Of a stretch of 64,000 bases of DNA, positions 35,071-46,030 are shown one piece after another (position 1 is the first letter of the stretch; every line of letters starts with the position of its first letter). The stretch comes from Fennellomyces sp. T-0311 (Eukaryota; Mucoromycota; Mucoromycetes; Mucorales; Lichtheimiaceae). Under the pieces are notes generated by a model, which saw nothing but the letters and a program-made list of their open reading frames with translations, ran no database searches and was not told the origin of the DNA. The position numbers were made by a program, and so were the translations under genes. Location: positions 62,001 to 126,000 of the forward strand of contig JALLLT010000021.1 of the NCBI GenBank assembly GCA_025266875.1, read 5' to 3'.

Positions 35071-35404
35071 AGATAGGAACACGGAGAAGGAGTCAAAATC
35101 TCAAATGCCAGGTAATGCGACGGTGCTTATATATATATACGCATTCTGTGTGTGAACGTGAGGCTGATTGTAAACAGTAACTCCAAAAGATAACATCAAA
35201 TTTCACTTGATAAGGCAAAGGCGGTAAAGAGTACTGCTAGTTTATTCTGTGTACGCAAGGTGCACGACGGCCCACACGACTCAAACCAGCGACTGATAGG
35301 AAGATGCAAGTCCTTTATCTTTTGTGTAACTGTTCAACCCTTTTCACCCACTTTGTTCCTTCCGCCGACTAGAATGGCCGACAAGATCAAAGATAGGTTT
35401 ATCA
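35071..35404 (-). promoter_or_regulatory. GATA-box-rich promoter of the ammonium transporter
   Basis: Seven WGATAR sites on either strand lie 40-373 bp before the ATG: AGATAG 35071, AGATAA 35188, TGATAA 35208, TGATAG 35294, TTATCT 35315, AGATAG 35391 and TTATCA 35399. A TATA-like run (35129-35139) stands about 100 bp before the start codon. Nitrogen-regulatory GATA factors (AreA/Nit2 type) act through paired GATA sites in permease promoters, so nitrogen control is a strong inference. A TTG repeat occupies the leader (35034-35051). Confidence 0.6.
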
Positions 35405-38400
35405 CTGACCCAGACACAAGCCCCAACAGACGAAACTAGCTCATGCAGAAAAGAAGCAAACAGGAAATGATCGTCCCTGCTTTGCTCGCCTGCACCTGCG
35501 TCTCGAATTCAACATCAGCAGGGACCATAAGTCGTTATCTACGGAAACAATTTGCCGAAGAAAAAGACGATAAAAAAACGGTGGCAAAGCGTGCACATGA
35601 AATCTCTTTTTTGATCAGACTCGTCGACCAATCTCTTGTGCGAGCGTCGCACATAACCCAGCTCTTCCTAAAATGTCCACCCGTGGAAGCCTTCCTACCG
35701 TACCCTTTTGACTATCATATCAGGAATCATGTGGTTCTGCACGAAATGTCATGAACCGGTTGCTAGTACCGGGTATTTGCATATGCTTTCCTTTTTCGAG
35801 TCGTGCAGTTTGTATATACTGAGCAGACTCGACTTCGTCGTGTTGCCATCGTTACCAAGGGTGAGGTGGTCCACTGTTTTTCTTTTTTGTTTCGCCGCCG
35901 AGATTACAGTTTCAACAATGAGATTGCGATGAAAAGCTAGATTGCATCCGGATTCGCGCCTGCTCAACATTGTGTCGTGCCGTTGGACTTGATTGTAAAC
36001 TTTCGGCGTTGTCATTGCGCGCAACTTGAATATTGAAGTATTAAAAAAACCTCACGCATGAAAAACACTGCATTTCCGTTGTACAACATTCGTCGTTCTC
36101 GTTTCAGCCAACATCTTTTGTATTAGTTCAGATACGAACTCTTGCCAAAATTACCCGAAGTGGAGGCCTGTCTCGCTCAACAAACAACATCAGGAATAAA
36201 TACTGCATTGCAAGAGCCTAAGCTTTCTATGAATGAGCCTCAACCTTATACAACAAACTATGGATCACCGGCCAATGGTGTTTTGCTTTGTAAGCCCCAA
36301 ACACCTCGCTCGCAACAACGGTATCAAGCAAGACCGTGGGTGTTATTGGATAAGAAAAACTATATCATCGTATCACCAACCCATCGATCATCGCCTAGGA
36401 GATTGATAACGCGTAGCGATAAACGCTTACATGCCCGGTTTTCCGGCAGCCGCTCGCACAATTTGTTCGAGAAAGTATTTTATTTCTTGCACCCGAGATA
36501 TGAATGTTCAACTATCCATGAATGATACGCCGCAGGGATCATAAAGGGGCAGATGAAAATAACACTGCAGTGCGACACAAACTAACGGATCGAGGAACTC
36601 AGAGAACTCGGATCAACACTGGCATGTAGTTCATAGGATGTTGAGAGAGCTCTTGACAACCTGAGCTGACGAAAGGGCGTTTTCTTTATTTTGCTTATCT
36701 ATCGCAAAATGTTTCCCCGATATGTTATAGTTTCATTTCAAGCACGAAAAGGGTTGACAGTGTAACATGGTGTGTCACCTCCTTTCCTGCAACTCACAAC
36801 GCAGCACTTTTTTTTGGTCCGCCAAATCCATGATTTCTAGTCAACTTGTTTAGCGTTAAAAAGCGCTCCACAGGCTTTAGAATCAAGAGAATAGTGTGCT
36901 GACGTTATCAACCTATCTAAAAAGTATACTAGCAAGCGCACGAAAGTTAAAAATGCTACACTATCGTAATCAGTGTTTCGATTTTGGCCCCGAATTTAAT
37001 TGCCAAAGCCCCAAACGACAAACATGTTTGATCACCTTGACTAATGATGTCCCAGAAATTTAAGAATGTTTGATCAGTATTAAAAAATGTGTCTATTAAT
37101 GCTGGGTTCTGATTCAATTGTCGTAAGGACATGGCGCAAGGATGTTCCGTAGTCCATGCCGAGCGCAAGTTAAATATAGATGATCCAGTACCTTGGTAAG
37201 TATATATTTGTTGATGAATGGCTCATCAAACTATGCATCTTTTCTGTTCTATTATTAACAGCAAAGTGATGATAGAATAGTACGTGTCATGCTTCCAACG
37301 TGCCATACAATGTATTCCTAAAAACATAACTGAGCCACCTATGTGGTTGAGCCACTTATGCATCATTACTCAATGGAAACCTCATCATCATAGACATCTG
37401 TTACACACAGGTTTCTGCCAGATAAAAAATAGACTTTTGCTATCAGCTTATGTATCTATCTCTTTGGGGCTAGGACTTTGTATCTCGGATAAAGTTAAGA
37501 AAAATAACAGGCGGTTATTTGCTACGAGCACTTATAAAGTATGACATCATGTTGATGAGACATGTTACTGGAAATGTTCAACGATTATTGTTTACCCCAA
37601 TCAACATGTGCTGCATGACTTGGTTACATTTACTTTACTATCTCTTATCAATAGAAAAGATAGATTATTGTGTCCATTCTCATCGGAATGACAGGTGCAT
37701 CTTAGATTGTTTCTCTTTGGGAAACCAGATTTGGAAAGAACCGTGAGCTTTCTGATCACATTACATTTGGTTCCGTTTTCAAAGTCCAGAGCAATTATCA
37801 GGTGATTAGTGTAACTTTTTTAAGCGATCAGTGCATTCACATTGGTTAACCTGCAGAAGAAAGCCAATATATATATATATATATATAGACAAAAACCAAA
37901 AATCACCCGTAGTGATGAAACATAATTTTAAAAGCACAGAGTAGCCTGACACTGCTAATCCAACACACACTGCTATTTTGTTTAGGACAGATACCTTTTA
38001 TTGAGAGTAATCCCTTTTGCGACTTTGATGGATGAATGGTGTGCACAGTGGATGGAAGAAAATTCTATACATCACGTGAAGTAACATTTTATTTGAAAAA
38101 ATCATGTATCGGTTCTCCAAGTTTGTTCATTGCTTGATGTAGATCTTCAAAGTTTTTATTTAATACTCTCTCGGATGTACAATTGATAGTTAACGTTGCC
38201 AAGTAGTCCGCCGGCTAAGCAGGGCTATCTCAATAGGTCTGTATGCTTGATTGGAATCTTTTGCTTTGTAGGAGCATGTACGACGTAATGGCTAGCTATT
38301 GCGCGCCTTGTCAACTCTAATTCATAAGGCCGTCTTACTTCAGCCAAAAGCTTTTTGCAAATTTAACAGTGCCCTTAAATCAATGTACTCATTTTAATTA

Positions 38401-40936
38401 CGAGTTTGCGGCAATTCAGACACATGATCAAGAAGTACACTACCGGTATATTAGGCTCCTCATCGAAAATACCTTTGAGCTTGATCATTGGACATACCTT
38501 ATATAAAATTTTTCTTTATGAAGATCGTACGATCGTCATGTAATGTTCTTGACAATACTGTAGATAAAGAAAATACCTTGGCTTTTACGGAAAAAGTTAG
38601 TATCATTTGCCATCATCTTTATACCGTAATTTGATATTAAATTTTCTAGTAATTGTTCACCGTTTAATCGTCATAGATAGAGAGAAAACCACTTCCAATC
38701 GCACAAGATATATGATTAAGCATTGTTTTCCATGTATATTGGGCATCTAACCCGTGGTCCACTTAAGCAATCGAACAAACTGGACCCCGTAGAAATGGTT
38801 TAGGAATCTACAGCTTTTTTATGTCAGCACTTAGGTAATATGTTATTGTCGTCCCTCTTGTTCAGATGTGAAATTACCAGCTTTATTTCGTGTTCTAACT
38901 TAAGACAAATGTCAATAAGCTAGCAGTTTCTTATAAGTTTTCATGGCTAATTACCCAAATTAGGTTGTGACAGACGTCGTTTGCTGGACCTCTTCGGTTT
39001 GGCGTTAAAGTATAACCACCTCACCGCAGCATGAAATCAAAAAGACGATCAACTTGAAGGAGGCTCGATTAATTTATCCGCATATTACAAGAGTAAAATG
39101 ATATTTGAACAGAACTATTCTAGCAAAGAAGTATGATCGCCATTTGTGTTGCTTTATCGCAAATATTATGTCTGGTCAGTTGGACCATTATCTAAGTCGA
39201 TGAAGCGAAATTTTCAAATGATCACATGAGCTTGGTAATACTAATACAATATACAGTGCATTCTTCGAGTTTGAGGCAACGCGTAAGTTGGTGGTCGTGG
39301 CAAACGAAATGACAAAATACCTTTCGCCTCCAAAGCTTACGTGCATACCAAATTTCTGACAGGACAATTACGAACTGCCGTTTATTTTACATAACCAAGC
39401 TTCCGGTTGACTGCTCTCAGAAATAGAAAAGTCAAGTCGGCTAACACCGAAGATGGTATTACCAAATGTAAACGCACTGTGCTACTGATGATACAGTTAT
39501 CTTTTTGCTTTTTGAGTAGATACTGATAAGACAAATTGATAGTACATTGGGAAAAAAAGTCATGAGGGTATAGAATCCTGTGAACGCTGTGAGCAGCAAG
39601 GTGTCGGTACTTCAACCCGTGCAAATGTTGGTGAGCATATGTTTTTGAAAACCGCATGGAACTTTCTTGATATGCGCTTCCCTGCCACGGAGTGCTAACT
39701 AAATACGTTTATCCATGAGCCTGATTCTTTATGAAGTTGATTGTAAAGTAAAAAAATATCTCTTTCCTTCTTGTATTTTTCTCTTAGATAATGATGGCGA
39801 TATATATGAATATGCACAATTCCCTTTACGGATATTCCAAGCAAAGATATACAGGATGAATCGAGAATAATGTCGTATGAGTTATACTATTATTCACATC
39901 GTACAGAATTTTTGTTAAAGTAACGTCGCACTGAAGTCGCTTGGGAGTGCCTGCAGTCAAGTTCGAACCCGTTCTGAAGTTTATGCTGATGCTAAGAAGG
40001 ACTGACAATGCATAGGAGTAAATTAAAGCATATTTACTTGTACCTCCGCAAGTTGATTGTGCGTGTACAGGTATATAGGATCAACGAACTTCACGTTATG
40101 TATCCCAAACGCGAGTTAGGCGGCCCAACAGCTGTCGGCGTATACGTACTCTTTAAATATAATCAAGGGTACACGCACTTGCCATGTATTTAATATTAAA
40201 TTAACTTTTTGTTGTCGATACTCATTACGTAGTATACTGGGAGTTTAATTTATTAAAAAAAACGCTTTTGTCATAATGCAGGTAGCGATATATATGTTGT
40301 TCAACATGCTGGGGTATCAAAACATACACTCCATTCGCAAGAAACCAATTTAACCCAATTCATCAAGGTTGACCACATTTCGCCACAGCTGTTCGTCAGT
40401 TGCCATGACCATCAATCAGTGCCATTTTTAAATACTCTTCACCGCCGTTGTGATAAGTTAGGCCTCCTCCATAGGAGTGTTTGATATAAATGGCGGATCG
40501 CCCTTGAGTGGCAACACCAAGTGCGCTAGACCGGAACAATAAGCCTTAGTGGCCGTTGGTATATTAGCAAAATATTGCTAGTGCAAACTAGAATAAGTGT
40601 GGACATACCAATGCGTACTATATCGTCCGTCATACCTGGTACTCTGAGGTTATCTACTGTAGTTGCTCACATGTTCGTGGAAGAGCAAGGGTTATGTCGA
40701 TAAATATTTAACTGAATTTGGTGGATTATCTTCTTCAGAACACGCAGGACACCATTCACTTATGCAGAAATCATTGAAGATATGCACACGTTGATTATCA
40801 ACCTTGCATTAAACTAAGAATAAAAAGCATGCATACTCATCACATCTAAATATGAGACATATAAGGAAGTGTTAGGCTTTTTTGGGTGGAATTCCAGAGT
40901 ACCCGACACGGTTTTTCTCAGCCCATCCCGCTCATC
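35405..40936. other. 5.5-kb gene-poor AT-rich region
   Basis: No gene can be supported. Open frames at 35443-35754 (103 codons) and 36142-36525 (127 codons, first ATG at codon 30) have reasonable composition but no family, no promoter and no splice partner. An (AT)n microsatellite lies at 37867-37887. The remainder (38-40.8 kb) is AT-rich with frequent stops in all frames. A TATA-like TATAAGG (40858) precedes the GRIP gene. Confidence 0.4.
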
Positions 40937-42217
40937 ATGGCGAACAAAAAACAAAATCAAGGAAACAAAAAGCTGCAAGATCAAGTACAACGCCTCAGCA
41001 ATGAATTAGAAGAGCTTCGTCTTGAATGTGAAGAATCCAAAAAGAACGTCGTTCACTTTATGCAAGAAGCTGATCTGGCGCGCCAGGAACTTGAAAAAGC
41101 TCAAGGCAAGATTGCCCAGTTAACGCAACAAATGGCATCACAGAACGGCGAGCAAGGAGGGCTGGTGACAGCTACATCCGACACTCCAGACAATGGCATC
41201 ACTCGACTTGTCGTTAAACTTCAACAATTGAACGATCGTTCGGTTGTTGACAGGTTATGGAATGAACTTGACGGAGACAATACTCAGAAGCAGCAGTTGG
41301 AATCAGTAACACAGCACCTTCAAGAAGCAATTGAGCGTATTCAAGCTGTGGAAAAGGATAAGCAAAAATTGGAGGAGGATTTGGAAGTTGCCAGGAGTGA
41401 TGAGAATGCAGCACGACAGGCACGCGACATTGAACATGAGCGCGCTGAAACACTGGAAAAGCGATGGCAGACCTCGGAAAGTGATCTAGAGCAGGCAGAG
41501 ATGCGGATACAATCTTTGGAACGCGATCTAGACGCTTTGCGACAAAAGGAATGGGTGGCAAAGGCACCATCATCACAATTGGTCGAGAAAACAGAGCTGG
41601 ATGCCAAATGCAGGGAGTTACATGATGTGCAGACTCAGTTTGAAGCAGCACAAGGGCGATGCCAAGACTTACAGAAGAAGCTAGAAAAAGAATCCAGTGA
41701 ATTGGCAAATTACCGTGAAAAACAAAGTCGTATCGAGGAGAAATTGGTATGGATACGCTGTTGGCATGGATTTTATTACTAAGAGAGTGTTGTTAGGCCG
41801 AATGCAAAGAACTCGAGAATCAGCAGCATGCTCTGGAGCAAGCCAAGATCCGCGAGAGCCACCTCAAGACGATCAACAAGGTACGCTATTGATGGCCTCG
41901 AACACACGTCTTGGGTGACGCACTTACACCGTCATAATGCATACGTAGACTCTCCGCGACGAGATTCGCAAGGTGTCATCGCGGAACGATATGGAGGTCA
42001 ATATGGAATATTTGAAAAACGTCATAATCAAATTTTTAGAGAAAAAGCAAACAAGGGTATTTCGACGCGTTTTTTAAAAAAAAAATAGCCGCTGCTAATT
42101 TATTTGCTATGTTTTGCGCAGGCTCAACTAATCCCGGTGCTATCCACGCTCCTGCAATGCTCACGTGAGGAGCAGTTGCGATTGAACAAGCTTGTCCGAA
42201 ACAAAGTATCGTCGTAA
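40937..42217 (+). CDS. GRIP-domain golgin (trans-Golgi coiled-coil tether)
   Basis: This protein would tether vesicles at the trans-Golgi through Arl1. Exons 40937-41746, 41797-41880, 41949-42056 and 42122-42217 give 365 aa. Almost the whole length is heptad coiled coil rich in E, Q, K and L (for example LQDQVQRLSNELEELRLECE). The C-terminal GRIP domain is clear: NMEYLKNVIIKFLEKK, then RAQLIPVLSTLLQCSREEQ. It contains the Tyr that in other golgins contacts Arl1-GTP. The intron inside the GRIP domain ends exon 3 with AGG and restores the KQTRAQLIPV junction. The protein is short compared with Imh1 or golgin-245. The start is the first in-frame ATG of the exon. Confidence 0.88.
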
Positions 42218-42302
42218 CAACAAACTTTTAGTTATGCGCAACAAGACGTTACCCTACGTCATTCTGACTGCTTGAAAAAAAAGACACGGACACCATAAAA
42301 CA

Positions 42303-42310
42303 TATAAAAG
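42303..42310 (+). promoter_or_regulatory. TATA box of the CsbD-like gene
   Basis: TATAAAAG is located 66 bp before the ATG at 42376, in a compact 158-bp spacer between the GRIP gene and the CsbD-like gene. A strong TATA box fits an inducible stress gene. Confidence 0.55.
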
Positions 42311-42375
42311 GAACGCGATCAAAGGCAACGTTTTCAACACACACACTCCAATCACCCCATTTTCTTTCTCTCAAT

Positions 42376-42618
42376 ATGAACCAGATGAACCAACAGAAGG
42401 CCAATGCCAAGATGGACAAGGGCATGGGCTCTGCTAAGGAAACCACCGGCAACATGTTTGGCAACAAGCGCATGGAAAGCGAGGGCCAGGCTCAGCGCCA
42501 AGGTGGCAAGATGGAAGAGATGGAAGGCAAGGCCAAGGAAATGTGGGACAACGCCAAGGATAAGGTTGAGGGCGCTTTCAACGGCGGCCAGAAATCCATG
42601 GGCCAGCAGAACCACTAA
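42376..42618 (+). CDS. CsbD-like small stress protein
   Basis: A single exon encodes 80 aa. It is very hydrophilic, without Cys, rich in K, E, G, M, N and Q. The repeated helical motif is like bacterial CsbD and fungal CsbD-like proteins: GSAKETTGNMFGNKRMESEG, then MEGKAKEMWDNAKDKVEGAF. Such proteins accumulate under stress and are thought to protect macromolecules in a LEA-like way; the molecular role is unknown. The TATA box and a short, C-ending codon set suggest high inducible expression. Confidence 0.75.
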   Translation: MNQMNQQKANAKMDKGMGSAKETTGNMFGNKRMESEGQAQRQGGKMEEMEGKAKEMWDNAKDKVEGAFNGGQKSMGQQNH

Positions 42619-42746
42619 GTGATCCCAATAAGCACTGCGCATTACTTGTCATAATAAACGTTTTTGTTAAGCGGCCTTTTAACATTTGCTTGCGCATGTA
42701 TAAAAAGTCAGAAGCCCACGCACGACGACGCTCTTGATCGCATAAA

Positions 42747-44592
42747 ATGAAGCAAGCCAAAAAATCAACCAAAGCCACACTCTCAGCCAAGCAGAAGCTC
42801 ATTAAGACCAGTGCAGAACAGCGCTTGCAATCGCAGGAACTTGCATTTTCATGGCAGGAAAAGCTATTCTCGAAGCCCAAAGTTTCGTCTCAACTGCTGC
42901 GACAGGCCGCCGCGATCCTTCAGCCTCAGACCTATGACGAAGTAGTCGAGGAACGCTCAGTCCAAGATTGGTGCGGTTATCCCGTTTGCGATCGTCAACC
43001 ACAAAAGAATCAACCTCGTTACCGAATCTCCCTGTCGCAGCGTAAAGTCTTTGATCAATCCGAACTGGCTTTGTACTGTTCCGATGATTGTCTTCAGAAA
43101 TCAAAGTACTTTCGAATGCAATTGTCCGAAGAGCCGGTATGGTTTCGCGATTTGCACGTTCAACCATCGATTCAGATCGTGCTACCGAGTCAAAATCTAA
43201 AGTAAGTCTCAGGTCTACTTTTTTTTGCTGACCACACACGTGCTAACGAACGATGATAGAAAAGTGCTGCAGAAGGAAAAGGATGACAGCCGTATGCAAA
43301 AGTCAGGACATCAAATACGGCAGGACTATGTGCAACGACTGCTGGAAAACATTCCTATTCTGCCCACCACCGGAACGTCGGCAAACACCACCGCCAGCGA
43401 CACCAACCACGACATTCGAATCGTCGAAAATTCTAGCCAGACCGTGGACGTACCGCAGGCAGGCGTGTTTGATTCGATCGAGGGATATCGTATCCAAATG
43501 CGACGGAAAAGCAAGGACAGCCCCACCACGCTGATCCTGCAGCAAGACATAATTGAGGAAGCGAAGCCTGTGTCACCAACCACAGTAGATTCGGAAACAG
43601 TCGTGTTTGATGATGAGGAAGCCCTCCTGGAAAACGCCATGGAGACCATGATGATGCTCAAGGACCTTCACGCCGACAGGGAAGAGCAAGTACAGGCACC
43701 AGAAGTGAAGCAACATCCTCCTTCATCATCGTCAGCAGTAAGGACACCAGCAACACAAGCACCAACAGCACAGCCCACTTCAAATCCAAAGCCAACGAGT
43801 CATACCAAAAAGGCGACGATCGTGATACCCGACATACCAAAGCCTTCGTCCAAAAAGAAAAGGCGGCAGGTGCCGGAAATGTCGCTGTTTGGCAAGATAT
43901 GGACCATGACCGACCGACTAACTACCAAAGCAACACGGAAATACTTTGAGGAGCTACGACAACAGAGCAGGGTTGATATGCGAGAGTTATTACGTGAAGA
44001 AGGCGACAGCACCTCCCGTGACGAAGCATCGTTAATGCGTGGTCAGATCTTCAGCGAAAGGATACTGGAAACGTAAGTTACTCTGGTTGATCTTGTACAA
44101 CGTGGTTCTCATAGAAAAGCACCCAACAGGTACTCACTGGTTCGTGCACAGATGGGCCTTAGAGACACGCTCGAGAGCGACATCCTTGATTTGATCCAGA
44201 CGTTCCGGTTTGCTGATGCCTCCATGGTCGTGTTGAATTCTGCTGAAGCTTACATGATGACTCTTGTGCTGTTCAAGGCACTTGCTGACGTGACACTCCA
44301 AAGTACGACATGGCAGCAGAACTTTGAAGCATGCTGTCACGCTATTGGAGAAAGTGGAGACAAAGTTGATGCATGTGTGCGTGTGCTGCGTGTTGCAAGT
44401 ACATAATAACAGTAGTGTTTTTGCTTTCTTATATTATTCATTATTGGCTTAACAAGTACAGAAAGACAAAAGGAGCAATTCATCGATCGTCTTGAGAAGT
44501 TGGTCACGACGGTGTGCTTTGTGTCACAGAAGAAGAGAATGATGTGTTTCGCATCAGGACGGAACTGTGAACAGTGGGTAGTGGGTACATGA
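42747..44592 (+). CDS. RPAP2/Rtr1-type RNA polymerase II CTD phosphatase
   Basis: Family members remove Ser5 phosphate from the polymerase II CTD and help its nuclear import. Exons 42747-43201, 43260-44072, 44130-44398 and 44462-44592 give 555 aa. The Rtr1 zinc domain is visible: CGYPVC (Cys76 and Cys81), the hallmark YRISLSQRKVFDQSELALYC, then CSDDC (Cys111, Cys115) and LSEEPVWFRD. A long Ser/Thr/Pro-rich linker (about aa 165-330) leads to a helical C-terminal part (KIWTMTDRLTTKATRKYFEE). The last exon is inferred from a phase-fit intron (44399-44461) joining LRVA to KRQKEQFIDRLEKLVTTVC. Without it the protein would end at 44406. With it, the coding sequence overlaps the convergent RING gene by 89 nt. 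Confidence 0.82.
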
Positions 44593-46030
44593 ACACCACG
44601 TCTGGTTTGTTATCGGATTCCTGACCACAATCTTGTTTACAAAGTGGGCAAATCCGAGACTTGGTGCTGAGCCATGGATCTAGATTCGGCCTTGTAAGCG
44701 TCGAGATGTTATTAATCGTGTTCTGGTCTGCTCACCAATGCAAGGGACACAAAAGCCGTGTCCGCATTTTAATCGGCGAAGCAGCTTGGTGGTGCTAGGC
44801 GTCGCCTTTTCGTCTGTTGCATTATAAACGCGAAAATCATCAAGACAGATGGCACAGGTACTGTTGCGGATGACAAGTGGATCATACGTCATTTTTGGGA
44901 ATCTGTCCAACTGTTGCCACCCAATACCAGCCTCTTCGTTCTCACTTTCTACCGAGTCGTGATGTCGCCGCATGATGGCCAAGAAGCTACTTGTTGTAGA
45001 ATCTATAAGACTTGGATTCTCCGATGAAGAGGAGGATACGCCATCCGAGTTTTGGTTCATCATTCTGCGAGCGGCCAACTGTTGCTGTCGTCTTCTGAAC
45101 CGATTACAGGCGTATGCAATCAATATGATGACCAAGGTGATGGCAACACTATTGACAATCAGCTGGCCGGCCAGAATCAAGCGGTTGGTGCTTTGCTGCT
45201 TTTCGATCATTTCGTCTTTCTTTTTGCCCCCATCGTTCGTCGATCCATCGGGGAGTTTTTCGTAGAATGCCAACACCTTTGAAAAAGTCGTGATGCTATC
45301 TGGTTCATAATACAATGTTTTCAGAAGTGAAATGCCGAGCGTGTTGTTGATAACGATTACAGGTGTCGTGGCTACTGACGACGTATTAAGATCATTGTCA
45401 GGCCAGTTCTTGATATCGTCACCATTTTCTGTTGTTGCATTGTCGTATATAATGATGCCAGATAATGTCATGTTGAACATGCTCATGATTGATCCTGCGT
45501 GAGATACTTTTGTTGCCCACGAACAATGGTCACCACGAGCAATAAGCGCCACTCGTTGGAGCATTTCTTTGTCGTCATCTTCTACAAGTTGTTGCTCTGC
45601 AAAAGCTGACTGGTTATTCATATCCGGAAAGTTAGAAGCAGACAAGGTTTCAGGACACGATGTATGGAGATTCACAAGGTAGCCCTACAGTATTTTTTTT
45701 ATCATTACTAAGCTTGTTGATGATGAGAGCAGCTTGTGGAATCGAAGCATGTTTCATTTTATTATTTACATCCCAGTTGTGATGAAACGGTACAATTGTC
45801 GTAATCGATCCTCGCCATTCGTTGTGTGGCATGCGCTTGTCTTCATACCATTCATTAGATTCATAATCGATCGACACCATATATTGCGATAATGTCAGTT
45901 GAGGCGAATCACTGTCATTTTCTGCTTCCTGTGCCGAGACATGGGTATTCGAGCTGAATGATGATGACAGCTGAAGTATTAAAAGTGACAATAATAATAG
46001 TTCAAGGTAGTGGATATGTTTGGAAGTCAT
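44504..46030 (-). CDS. PA-TM-RING transmembrane E3 ubiquitin ligase
   Basis: This is a single-pass endomembrane ubiquitin ligase of the RNF13/RNF167-like type. Minus-strand exons: 46030-45689, 45609-44736 and 44679-44504, giving 463 aa. A signal peptide (HYLELLLLSLLILQLSSSF) starts the protein. The protease-associated domain contains VALIARGDHCSWATKVSHAG and GIIIYDN. One membrane helix (VNSVAITLVIILIAYACNRF) follows. The RING is C3HC4: CAIC, a 26-residue insert, CGHGFCVPCIDPWLSTK, CPLC. The second half of the RING depends on splicing to the AG at 44680-44681; reading through gives a premature stop. Intron 1 (45688-45610) has a CTAAC branch-like site and resolves an apparent frameshift next to an A8 run. 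The last 20 residues (TSFSSSVTQSTPS) overlap the opposite gene. Confidence 0.85.

Noticed and set aside
36142..36525. 127-codon plus-strand open frame
   Set aside because: No ATG near the start, no family, no promoter or splice sites; kept only as a note in the intergenic entry.
39950..39975. B-box-like GTTCGAACCC, possible tRNA gene
   Set aside because: No matching A box or acceptor stem at the right distance; similar words near 10200 also fail. No tRNA gene could be supported in the window.
45650..45700. Apparent frameshift at an A8 run in the RING gene
   Set aside because: A 79-nt intron (45688-45610) with CTAAC before its AG joins the frames in phase, so no frameshift is needed.
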